64,000 bases of DNA, taken from contig CM043970.1 in NCBI GenBank assembly GCA_014529385.2, positions 41,969,279 to 42,033,278 of the forward strand. Direction: 5' to 3'. Source of the DNA: Adiantum capillus-veneris. Its lineage: Eukaryota > Streptophyta > Polypodiopsida > Polypodiales > Pteridaceae. Position numbers and translations under genes: made by a program. Under the pieces are notes generated by a model. That model had not been told where the DNA came from. It did no database searches and saw only the letters and a list, made by a program, of their open reading frames with translations. This document shows, piece after piece, positions 43,683 to 54,697 of this stretch (positions are counted from its first letter, which is position 1; every line of letters begins with the position of its first letter).

Positions 43683-44344
43683 TTATTGGAAAGGGAAATA
43701 GCTTATATACTTATTCATTCCACCTATATCTTTTTCTTGCCCTTTCATGGCCTCTGCCTCTAGAGCTTCTGGATCCACGATTCTCATCTTGGATGTTGAA
43801 CCTTGTGTTGAGGATGCTAGAGATGCATTGTCTACATCCAAAATAGAAATAGTCTCCATAGGTGCTATTTTTTGCACTTTGACTTTCTTGTTTATACATG
43901 GTCGTAAAGATTTTACCTTCTTTCCCTTTAGTGTGGCTATGATGGAGCTTTGAAGTTGATCTGCTATGACACCTTGAGTTGACTCTTCAATCTTACATCC
44001 TTGAGAAAACATTGTCTCATCTTTATTTTGAGACATGCGTGAAAATGCCTATGCTCCTGGAGATAATTGGAATTCTTGATTCATTGGGACTACAATATCA
44101 ATGCATTCTACCTATGGATGACATCAACCGTAGAGATAGAGGCTTCCACTACTTGGCCAACATCTACAAATAGACTCTCATTCTCTTTATTTGCAATAAA
44201 TAGATGCACCTTATGAAATTGTGCACCCTCCACACCATGTATATCCAAATACCAATTCCTTTGATCATTGCAAGTATAGTCAATTGAGACAGCCACCCTT
44301 GTAAAATTTCTTTTTGGTGCCATATCTTCCTGGGAAAAAGACAA
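43683..44344 (-). CDS. Unidentified minus-strand coding remnants
   Basis: Two frames follow one another: 44344-44108 (MSFSQEDMAPKRNFTRVAVS..., NWYLDIHGVEGAQFHKVHLF) and 44036-43683 (MSQNKDETMFSQGCKIEEST..., basic KGKKVKSLRPCINKKVKVQK). The codon content looks protein-like and the first starts with a Met in a fair context. They may be exons of one gene or a split pseudogene. No family is recognised. They end where the satellite begins. Confidence 0.3.
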
Positions 44345-44367
44345 ATTTAGTTGTTACAAAATAATAT

Positions 44368-47300
44368 AGTCCACCACTTGTCCAACCTACTTCCAAGGTA
44401 GTTTGTAGGTCCACCACTTGTCCAAGCTAGCTCTACTGAAACGAGTTGTCTCTATTGTTTCAAGGTCAATGTGTGAATGGAGTGTCGCTACTATGTCTAT
44501 TAGCATGAATGGTTTGGGACAAAGGTCCACCACTTGTCCAACCTACTACCCATTGTGTTATGGAGGCTTTAGTCCAAGGTGACTTGAAGCTCCACCACCT
44601 ATCCAAGCTAGCTCTATTGAACCAAGCTATCTCTATTGTTTCAAGGTCAACATGTGAATTGAGTGTAGCTACTATGTTTACTACCATGGATAGTTTGGGG
44701 CATAGGTCCACACCTTGTCCAACCTACTATCCATTGTCTTATGGAGGTTTTAGCCCAAGGTGGTTTGAAGGTCCACCACATGTCCAAGATAGTTCTATTG
44801 AAACAAGCTATCTATGTTGTTTCAAGGTCAATGTGTGAATGGAGTGTAGCTACTATGTCTATTAGCATGGATGGTTTGGGGAAGAAGTCCACCGCTTTTC
44901 CAACCTACTATCCATTGTGTTATGGAGGTTTTTCCCTAGGTGGCTTGAAGGTCCACCACCTGCCAAGCTAGATCTATTGAAAGAAGCTATCTCTATTGTT
45001 TCAAGGTCAATGTGTGAAAGGAGTGTAGCTACCATGTTTACTACCATGGATGGATTGGTACAAAGGTCCACCCCTTGTCCAACCTACTAATCATTGTGTT
45101 ATGGAGGTTGTAGCCCAAGGTGGTTTAAAGGTCCACCATTTGTTCAAGCCAGCTATATTGAATAGTCATATGTCTATTGTTTGAAGTTCATATTGTGAAT
45201 GGAGTGTAGCTACTACTAGATTTATTACCATGGATGGTTTGGGAGAGAGGTCCACCACTTGTCCAACCTACTCTCCATTGTGTTCTGGAGGTTTTAGCCA
45301 AGGTTGGTTTGAAGGTCCACCACCTGTCCAAGCTAGATAAATTTCACAAAGCTATCTCTATTGTTTCAAATTCAATGTGTGAATGGAGTGTAGCTACTTT
45401 TTTTACTACCATGGATGGTTTGGGATAGAGGTCCACCACTTGTTCAAGCTAGCTCCATTGACAGAAGATATCTCTAATGTTTCAAGGTCAATGTGTGAAT
45501 GGATTGTAGCTACTTTGTTTACTACCATGGATGGTTTGGGGCAGAGGTCCACCACTGGTCCAATCTACTATCCATTGTCTTATGGAGTTTTAAGCCCAAG
45601 GTTGTTTTAAGGTCCACCACCTGTCCAAGCTAGCTCTATTGAAAGAAGCTATCTCTATTAATTGGAGGTCAATGTGTGAATGGAGTGTAGCTACTATGTT
45701 TATTACCATGGATAGTATGGGGTAGAGGTCCACCACTTTTCCAACCTACTATCCATTGTGTTATGGAGGTTTTAGCCCAGGGTGGTTTCAAGGTGGACCA
45801 CCTGTTTAAGCTATCTCTAATGTTTTAAGGTCAATGTGTGAATGGAGTGTAGCTACTATCTCTATTACCATGGATGGTTTGGGGCATAGGTCCACAACTT
45901 GTCCAACCTACTATCCCTTTTATTATGAAGGTTTTAGCCCAAGGTGGTTTGAAGATCCACCACCTATCCAAGCTAGCTCTATTCACAATAGTTGTATCTC
46001 TATTTTTTGAAGCTCAATGTGTGAATTGAGTGTAGCTAGTATGTTTACTACCATCGATGGTCTACGGAAGATGTCCACCACTTGTCCAACCTACTATCCA
46101 TTGTGTTATAAAGTTTTAAGCTCAAGGTGGTTTATAGGTCCACCACATGTCTCAGCTAGGTCTATTGAAAGAAGTTATCTCTATTCTTTGAAGGTCAATG
46201 TGTGAATAGAGTGTAGCTACTATGTTTACTACCATGAATGGTTTGGGGTAGAGGTCCACCACTTGTCCAACCTACTATCCATTGTGCTATGGAGGTTTTA
46301 GCCCTATGTGGTTTGAAGGTCAATCTGTGAATGGAGTGTAGCTACTATGTTTACTACCATGGATGGTTTGGGGAAGAGGCCCACCATGTGTCCAACCTAC
46401 TAACCATTTTGTACTGAAGGTTTTAGTCCAAGGTCCACCACATGTCCAAGCTAGTTCTATTGAATAGTCCTATCTCTAGTTTAAGCACGTGGATGGTTTG
46501 GGTAAAAGTCTAGCAATTTTTGAACCTACTATCCATTGTGTTATTGAGGTTTTAGCCCAAGATGGTTTGAAGGTCAACCACATGTCCAAGCTAGATCTAT
46601 TGAAAAAAGCTATCTCTATTGTTTGAAGGTCAATGTGTGAATGGATTAGAGCTACTATGTTGACTACCATTGAAGGTTTGGGACAGAGTTCAACCACTTG
46701 TCCAACCTACTAACCATTTCATTATGGAGGTTTTGGCCCAAGGTTGTTTGAAGATCCACCACCTATCCAAGCTAGATCTATTAAAAGAATCTATTACTAT
46801 TTTTTGAAGGTTAAAGTGTGAATGGAGTGTAGCTACTTTGTTGAATACCATGGAGGGTTTGGAACAGAGGTTCATCACTTATCCAACCTACTAACCATTG
46901 TGTTATGGAGGTTTTAGCCCAAGGTGGTTTGAAAGTCCACCACCTGTCCAAGCTAGCTCTATTGAATAGTCCTATCTCTACTCTGATAGCGTGGTGGTTT
47001 GGCATAGAGATCCAACATACTATCCATTGTGTTATTGAGGTTTTATCCCAAGGTGGTTTGAAGGTCCACGACCTGTCCAAGCTAGCTCTATTGAAAAAAG
47101 CTATCTCTATTGTTAGAAGGTCAATGTGTGAATGGAGTGTAACTACTATGTTTACTACCATGGATGGTTTGGGTAGAGGATCATCACTTGTCCAGCCTAC
47201 TAGCCATTATGCTATGGAGGTTTAAGTCCAAGGTGGTTTGAAGGTCCACTACTTGTCCAAGTTAGCTCTATTGACAAAGGCTATCTCTACTGTTTGAAGG

Positions 47301-49229
47301 TCAATTTGTGAATGGAGTGTAGCTACTATGTTTACTACCATGGATGGTTTGGGGCAAAGGTCCACCACTTATCCAACCTTCTTTCCATTGTGTTCTGGAG
47401 GTTTTATCCTAGGTTAGTTTGAAGGTCCACCACTTATCCAAACTAGCTCTATTAAAAGAATCTATCACTATTGTTTGAAGGTTAAAGTGTGAATGGAGTG
47501 TAGCTACTTTTTTGAGTACCATGGAGGGTTTGGAACAGAGGTCCATCACTTATCCAACCTACTAACCATTGTGTTATGGAGGTTTTAGCCCAATGTGGTT
47601 TGAAAGTCCACCACCTGTCCAAGCTAGCTCTATTGAATAGTCCTATCTCTACTCTGATAGCGTGGATGGTTTGGCTTAGAGATCCAACCTACTATCCATT
47701 GTGTTATTGAGGTTTTATCCCAAGGTGGTTTGAAGGTTTATGAGCTGTCCAAGCTAGCTCTATTGAAAAAAGCTATCTCTATTGTTAGAAGGTCAATGTG
47801 TGAATGGAGTGTAACTACTATGTTTACTACCATGGATGGTTTGGGAAGAGGATCATCACTTGTCCAACCTACTATAGCCATTATTCTATGGAGGTTTAAG
47901 TCCAAGGTGGTTTGAAGGTCCACTACTTGTCCAAGCTGGCTCTATTGACAAAGGCTATCTCTATTGTTTGAAGGTCAATTTGTGAATGGATTGTAGCTAC
48001 TATGTTTACTACCATGGATGGTTTGGGACAAAGGTCCACCACTTGTCCAACCTTCTTTCCATTGTGTTCTGGAGGTTTTATCCCAGGTTAGTTTGAAGGT
48101 CCACGACTTATCCAAACTAGACCTATTAAACAAATCCATCTCTATTGTTTCAAAGTCGGTGTGTGAATGGAGTGTAGCTACTTTGTTTACTACTATGGAT
48201 GGTTTAGGGTAAAGGTCCACCACTTGTCCAACCTACTATCCATTGTGATATGGAGGTTTTAGCCCAAGATTGTTGGAAGGTCCACCACATGTCCAAGGTA
48301 GCTTATTTGAAAGAAGCTATCTCTATTGTTTCAAGGTCAATGTGTGAATGGAGTGTAGATAATTTTTACACTACCATGGATGGTTTGGGATAGAGTTCCA
48401 CCACTTTTCCAACCTACTATCAATTGTGTTATTGAGGTTTTAGCCGAAGGTTGTTTGTAGGTCCACCAACTGTCCAAGCTAACTCTATAGAATAGTCCTA
48501 TCTCTAGTCTGATCACTTGGATGGTTAGGCGTACTTGTCCAACCTAGTAACCATTGTGTTATGGAGGTTACAACCCATGGTGGTTTGAAGGTCAATCACC
48601 TATCCAAGGTAGCTCTATCGAATAGTCCTATCTCTAGTCAAATGACGTCGATGGTTTAGGGTAGAGGTCCAACACTTTTCCAACCTACTATCCATTGTGT
48701 TATTGAGGTTTTAGCCCCAGGTGGTTTGAAGTTCCACCACCTGTCCAAGCTAGATCCATTAAAAGAAGCTACCTCTATTGTTTGAAGGTCAATGTGTGAT
48801 TGGAGTAGAGCAACTATGTTTACTACTATTGATGGTTTGAGATAGAGGTCCACCACTTATCCAACCTACTAACCATTGCATTATGGAGGTTTAGCCCAAG
48901 GTTGTTTGAAGATCCACCACCTATCCAAGCTAGCTCTATTGAAATAATTTATCAGTATTGTTTGAAGGTTAGAGTGTCAATGGAGTCTAGCTACTTTGTT
49001 TACTACCATGGAGGGTTTGGGACAGAGGTCCATTACTTGTCGAACCTACTAACCATTATGTTATGGAGGTTTTAGACGAAGGTGGTTTGAAGGTCCACCA
49101 CATATCCAAGCTAGCTCTATTGAATAGTTCTATCCCTACTCTTATAGCATGGATGGTTGGGGTAGAGGTCTAACACTTGTCCAACCTACTGTCCATTGTG
49201 TTATTGAGGTTTTAGCCCAAGGTGGTTTG
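44368..49229 (+). repeat. 181-bp satellite array, left block
   Basis: The unit runs through ACCATGGATGGTTTGGG, GTCCACCACTTGTCCAACCT, CATTGTGTTATGGAGGTTTT, GGTCCACCACCTGTCCAAGC, CTCTATTGTTTGAAGGTCAA and GTGAATGGAGTGTAGCTACT. The marker TGGATGGTTT recurs at 181-base spacing, for example 45231 to 45412. Shorter units exist: 45412 to 45528 is 116 bases. Each unit contains the GGTCCACCAC(Y)TGTCCAA motif twice, 65 bases apart, and the 116-base units lack exactly that interval. Many frames reading MVWDxGPPLVQPT... are translations of the unit, not genes. Confidence 0.93.
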
Positions 49230-49421
49230 TGAAGGAGTACGAGCGGAAGTGCGACGCAAGAGAGAGTGCAAGAAGAAGAGCACGACGATATGGTGAACTC
49301 TCTCTACTGTAATGTGTAGAGCATAGTGAGTTCTTATTAGGTTTTTACAAAAGAATATGTGTACATACCTGGCGGCCCGCCCACTTACCTGGGCAACCAC
49401 ATTGGGCTTTATACCCCAACA
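49230..49421 (-). repeat. Copia-2 3' LTR (192 bp)
   Basis: Plus strand TGAAGGAGTACG...ATACCCCAACA. On the minus strand it begins TGTTGGGGTATAAAGCCC, so a TATAAAG box lies almost at the LTR start. CCTAATAAGAAC could act as a poly(A) signal. It has 12 extra bases near 49254-49270 compared with the right LTR. Confidence 0.93.
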
Positions 49422-49434
49422 ACCTCCCACTTAA
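49422..49434 (-). other. Copia-2 polypurine tract
   Basis: The minus strand reads AAGTGGGAGGT just before the LTR start TGTTGGGG, as expected for the plus-strand-DNA primer. Confidence 0.7.
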
Positions 49435-49510
49435 AGTCCAATGTGGTACTTTAAGTGTGAGAGAACCTACTATGAAAGCTAATATACAAGAGATGTAGAG
49501 AAGTGATGTA

Positions 49511-51711
49511 CTACCCTACACTTAACTGCTTGCAAAAATGCGCAAAGCTCTCTGAGGGAAGTCCCGTTGTAAGTAGATCAGCAAGATTTTCTGTGGTGTA
49601 AAATTTGACAAGCTGAAGTTGCTTATCCTCGAGCATTTCCCTGATGAAATGATACTTCACATCCACATGCTTTGTCTTTGAGTAATAAACTGGATTGTGA
49701 GCCAATTGTATAGCACTTTGACTATCACAATATAACACATGCATCTCTTCTTTGATTCCCAAATCTGTTACTAGTCGATTAAGCCAAATTGATTCTTTGC
49801 ATGCCTCTGATGCTGCAACATATTCAGCCTTTGTAGTAGATTGAGTAACACAATCTTGTAATCTAGAACGCCATGATACTGCTCCACCAGCCAAGACATA
49901 CCCTGACGTAGAACTTCTGTTGTCTAAGTCACTTGCATAATCTGAGTCTGTAAAACCCTTTACACTTAGCTCTTGACTCCCATAGCATATACACATACTC
50001 TTTGTAGCTTTCAGGTATCTCAATATTCCTTTCACTGCCTCCCAATGTTTCTTGCCTGGGTTTGACATGTATCGACTTACTACTCCCACTGCAAATGCAA
50101 TGTCTGGGCGAGTAGCAATCGTTGCATACATCAAACTACCCACTGCAGATGCATATGGAATCTTATCCATTTCAGCCTGTTCTTCCTCAGACATAGGACA
50201 ATCTTGTTTGCTAAGTTTCACATATGGTGGAAATGGAACACTCAATGCCTTTCCCTTCTCCATATTGAAACGTTGCAAAACCTTGTCAATATACTATGTT
50301 TGAGATAACCAAATCAACTTCTTTGATCTGTCTCTCTCAATGCGCATACCAAGTATATGACTTGCCTCACCCATGTCTTTCATGTCAAACGATTTTTCCA
50401 TCTTTGACTTCAAAGCTGAAATTTCTTCCAAGTGCTTGCCAATCAACATGTCATCCACATACAAAATAAGGATCAGCCAACTGCCATCCTTAGCCTTCTT
50501 TGTATATAGACAATGATTGAACTCACTACGTTTGTAGCCTTGAGAAACCATAAACTTGTGGAACTTATGGTACCATGCCCTCGGTGATTGTTTTAAGCCA
50601 TAAAGACTCCTTAACAACTGGCATACTGAATCTTCCTTGCCTTTCTCAACAAACCCTTCTAGCTGCTGCATGTAGATTTCCACATCTAAATCACCATGCA
50701 AGAACGCTGTCTTGACATCCATTTGGTGCAACACCAAATCTAATATGGCAACCAATGCAAGAAAGCATCTCAATGTAGTCATCTTGACCACCGGAGAGAA
50801 GACTTCATCAAAGTCAATGCCTTGTTCTTGCTTAAAGCCCTTGGCAACAAGCCTTGCTTTGTACTTTGGCTGACTATCATGAGCGGTGATCTTATACCTG
50901 TAAACCCATTTACAAGATAGAACCTTTTTGACCTGTGGTAATTTAACTAGATTCCATGTCTGGTTTTTATGCAGAGCTGTCATCTCTGACTGCATGGCCA
51001 ATTTCCAATTCCCGGAGTACTTCATTTGCACTGCGTCCTTGTAACATGAAGGCTCATTGCAATCAGTCAACATGACATAGTTCATAGATGTAACAAACCT
51101 ATCAGAAGGCCGCGTGATACGTCCAGATCTACGCACAATAGGTGGCTCAGGATCAACCACAACCTGTGGTTCCACTCTATCCTGTCCTTGCTCCTCTTGA
51201 GCCCTGACATTTTGTCTTGCACGTGTAGGTCCATCTTCTTGGAAGACAAGTCTTCTAATCTCCTCAACCCTCTCTGGTTTAGAATGATATTTGTCTACAT
51301 TATAGTGAACATCATTGCTGCGGATAACCTTTCTGGATTCAGGATCCCAAACTCTGTACCCCATCTCACCAGAATTACCATAGCCTAGAAAGATGCACTT
51401 TCTACTCTTTGCCTCAAGTTTGTTCCTAAATTCCTTTGGAACATGAGTATATGCCTCACAGCCAAAGACTCTGAGATGCTTGTATGAGGGCATTTTGCCT
51501 GACCAGACCATCTTTGCCACTGAATCCTTCTGCAAAACCTTCCTAGGAGATCTATTTATAAGATGAACAGCTATTGATACAGCTTCAGCCCAAAACCCAT
51601 TTGGCAGTTGTGCATTAGACAACATACTTCTGACCTTCTCTTGTATGGTCCTATTCATCCTCTCAGCAACACCATTTTGAGGAGGATTGTAAGGAGCAGT
51701 AAGTTCACGTT
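49511..51711 (-). pseudogene. Copia-2 integrase C-terminus, reverse transcriptase and RNase H
   Basis: Starts in a new frame after a one-base frameshift near 51717. NGVAERMNRTIQEKVRSML gives the integrase catalytic Glu. RT follows with LHQMDVKTAFLHGDL, YGLKQSPRAWY and YVDDMLI (50443-50462). RNase H follows at 49511-50278 with DSDYASDLDNRSSTSGY, TKAEYVAASEACKE and YCDSQSAIQLAHNPVYY. A TAG at 50294-50296 interrupts it where relatives have Gln (LSQ-T-stop-YIDKVLQRF), consistent with CAG to TAG. The true stop is at 49511. Confidence 0.92.
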
Positions 51712-53481
51712 TTATACCTTTGACTCACAAAAGTCCTGAAAGGCCTTTGAAACATACTCTCCACCATTGTCAGTGCGTAAGCATTTAAGCTTCTTGCCAC
51801 TCTGATTCTCCACAAGTGTCACAAACGTTTTGAAAACACTAAACGCTTCATCCTTGTGCTTGAGAAAGTAAACCCATACTTTCCTCGAGTAATCATCTAT
51901 AAATGTCATAAACTAAGAATCTCCCCCTAGAGATAGGTTAGGCATAGGTCCACACAAATCACTATGAACAAGTGCCAACTGTGTATCTCTTGTACTACTT
52001 CTATGCTTATGTGGCTGCTGTGTTCGCTTACCATACAAACAATGTTCACAGAATTCAAAATCATTAAATGACAAGCCAGGCAAATAACCAGAACGAGACA
52101 AGATTTTCATTCCCTTCTTGGACATATTTCCTAACCGGCTATGCCACAAAGAAACGTTCCGCTGCTCGGTTACATTGATTACATTTTTAGAGACATTTGA
52201 TACATAAATCATGTAAAGTTCTCCAGACTTTACTCCATGTGCTACTGTCATAGAACCCTTGGATATCTTCCACATGTTCTGTCCAAAAGTGGTGACGTAG
52301 CCAGCATCATCAAGTAAACCTGTGCTGATCAAGCTCTTTGTAATTGCGAGAACATGTCTCACATTCTTCAACGTGAAAGAAGAGCCATTCTGAAACTTCA
52401 ATTGAACATCTCCAACACCTAAGATCTCACATGTCTGCCCATTGCCTAGCCGAACATGATCTTTAGTGGTCACATAAGAGGTAAACCACTCCTTGTTTGG
52501 AGACACATGAAGTGATGCCCCAGAGACTATAATCCAGTCACTCAGTGCATTTCCATCAGATGCTGTAAGAAGAGCTGAGTCCATTGTATTTTTCAAGAAG
52601 TAGATATCTCCTGACACTAGACTGTCATCCTCTGCAATAGTGTTTGTCACATTTATTTCTTGAATATTTACTGAGGACTTGTTCTTCTCACCATGGTCTT
52701 CAGCTTTCTCTTTGCCTTTTTCTGCTTTCCATTCTCTGCAGTCTCTTTTCATGTGACCCTTCTTGCCACAATGGTAGCATTCTATGTCACTCTTGCCTTT
52801 AGCACTGCGGGACTTGCTACGAGATTGATCCCTCTTTCCACCTTTGTACTTTTCTTTGGTCCTTCCTCTGACAACTAAGACTGTTCCTTTGCCTTTGTCC
52901 ATTGTCTTTCTGTTGGTTTCTTCAGTAAGCAGACTGCCTTCTACACCTGCTATGGTCAAACCATCTGGATGTGCAGAATTACTCAAAGCTGTGCGAAAAG
53001 TGTCCCAACTTTCCGGCAATGTGATCAACAGGAACATAGCTCTACCAGGTTCATCAAACTTGACACCTTGAGCTGACAACTGACTATAGATTGTGTTGAA
53101 TTCATTCAGATGATTGGACATATGTGTCCCTTCTTTCATCTTCAAGTCAACAAGCTTGTTAAGCCAGTATAACAGTGAAGCTACACTCTGCTTCTCATAA
53201 AGATCACTCAGCTTTAACCATGCTTGAGAAGCCGACATCTCGTCTGCTACATTGAAGTAAACGCTTTCTGCCAAAGTCAGCATAATGGTAGAAAGTGCCA
53301 ATTCATCCATTTCGCTCCATTCATCTTCGTCCATATCTTCTGGTTTTATCCCCTTGAGCTTTATAGGTTTTATCTGCTTCTTTTGTACCAACACGTGCCA
53401 AATCTGCTTCTTCCACAATGGGAAATTCGTTCCATCCAGCTTCTTGATATTGTAAAGAGCAGTGTCCTGTGATCCAGCCAT
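51712..53481 (-). pseudogene. Copia-2 gag, protease and integrase core
   Basis: ATG 53481 is in good context (GCTATGGCT) and opens MAGSQDTALYNIKKLDGTNF. The gag/UBN2-type domain is followed by a zinc knuckle CYHCGKKGHMKRDC (about 52737-52782). The protease motif is IIVSGASLH, with Val at the catalytic Asp position (codon 52525-52527). The pre-integrase zinc region (HSRLGNMSKKGM, CEHCLYGK) and integrase core (HSDLCGP, TDNGGEY) follow. A TAG at 51913-51915 lies just before FMTFIDDYSRKVWVYF. The frame then closes early at 51712 because a base is missing. Confidence 0.92.
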
Positions 53482-54500
53482 AGCTGCGCTTCACAGTAGT
53501 TTACTTTCTTGGGAAAAATTCGGCAGAGTTTCCCCTATAAACTGACCTCTGAACCAATATCAACTTGTCAAATGAACCAAGAAAGCTTCAGATTCTGCAA
53601 AAATTTCGGCAAAGTCTCCTTTGTAAAATGGCTCTGGTGTACTCAAAAACAAACCAAAAACAGCTCAAAAAATCATTGTCTCTCTAACACTGTAAGCTGT
53701 GGGTAAACCTGTCCTGCACCTGTACTGTCTCTCACTGTCCTGTCATTGTCCTGTAAGCATAGACTGTGACAATGCCTCAACGGTAGTAAAGCAAAGATGC
53801 AATCCCAACTGTCTAACTCACAGTCAATACATCCTAGCTGCCTATCTAAGGATGCTCGAGGGATCGCTCCAAGACCTGTATCATCGAAAGTATCTCAACA
53901 TTCGAGAATCCCCCAGCTCAATAAAACCTCACTCGACCCTCAACAAAGGCTGCAGTAAATCTGACAGTACATAGACTTCCCACAAAGTCATACATCCACA
54001 AATTTCCCATTGTATGCTGTAATCGCTGCGGCGGTTGTTTGCTGCCTAATTCACAGCCAGCAAACCCTCAACAGACATACATCATCTCTGACAATACATC
54101 CCATGTGGAAGTACCTGCAATTTCAGGATGAAATCTGAAATATCAAGCAGCAAACACAAGCTACCTGATGAACTAGTGGATGTCGCCTACAATCTGTGTG
54201 TAGATGCGTCTGTGTCGTATGTGACACACCTCCAAGAACTGTGAGCCGTCCTTCGTTGTGTAGACAACCACAAATCAGCACTCTGGAAGTGCAGATATCC
54301 TCAGCACTTGCAGTCGTAGGCCAAAACCCCAAATTTGCATAGTCGGATCTGCACACGCGGATCTGCACCCGCCGAGACCACGTAGTCGAAAATGGCCTAC
54401 ACAGAACTTTGTTTTGGGGCCGTGTCTTCGCCTGTCGAATCTCACTGCAATTTGAGCAGGTGACTCTGGCTACCTGCAAATGCTGCCCCGAGCCTCGATC
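53482..54500 (-). promoter_or_regulatory. Copia-2 leader with blocks shared with the gypsy element
   Basis: The untranslated leader between primer site and gag contains block X (53508-53535, ending just upstream of the gag ATG), block Y (53865-53951, core 53879-53932) and block Z (53980-53994). All are in the same order as in the gypsy leader at 15.4-15.8 kb. CTGTCCTG-type short repeats lie at about 53708-53755. The frame 54123-54479 inside it is not supported as a gene. Confidence 0.75.
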
Positions 54501-54501
54501 T

Positions 54502-54516
54502 AAGCTCTGATACCAA
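54502..54516 (-). other. Copia-2 primer binding site, initiator Met tRNA
   Basis: The minus strand reads TTGGTATCAGAGCTTA beside the 5' LTR, matching the usual copia initiator-Met primer site TGGTATCAGAGC. Confidence 0.9.
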
Positions 54517-54517
54517 T

Positions 54518-54697
54518 TGAAGGAGTACGAGCGGAAGTGCGATGCGAGAAGAAGAGCACGACGATATGGTGAACTCTCTCTACTGTAATGTGTAGAGCAT
54601 AGTGAGTTCTTATTAGGTTTTTACAAAAGAAGATGTGTACATACCTGGCGGCCCGCCCACTTACCTGGGCGACCACATTGGGCTTTATACCCCAACA
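54518..54697 (-). repeat. Copia-2 5' LTR (180 bp)
   Basis: Pair of 49230-49421, same TG...CA ends. It is unusually short for a complete copia element. It is followed immediately by the target duplicate GTTTG and the resumed satellite phrase AAGGTCCACCACC. Confidence 0.93.

Larger units (their letters stand above)
49230..54697 (-). mobile_element. Copia-2: complete Ty1/copia element in the satellite, 5.47 kb
   Basis: Short LTRs (192 and 180 bp), a Met-tRNA primer site, a leader, gag-pol with all domains and a polypurine tract are present, on the minus strand. The 5-bp duplicate GTTTG (49225-49229 and 54698-54702) rebuilds the uninterrupted satellite phrase GGTGGTTTGAAGG. The LTRs differ by about four substitutions and a 12-base indel. 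Two TAG codons, one frameshift and a lost protease Asp show the copy is dead. Confidence 0.95.

Noticed and set aside
54123-54479. 118-codon minus frame in the copia-2 leader
   Set aside because: It lies between primer site and gag, has no domain, and most of the leader is non-coding in this family.
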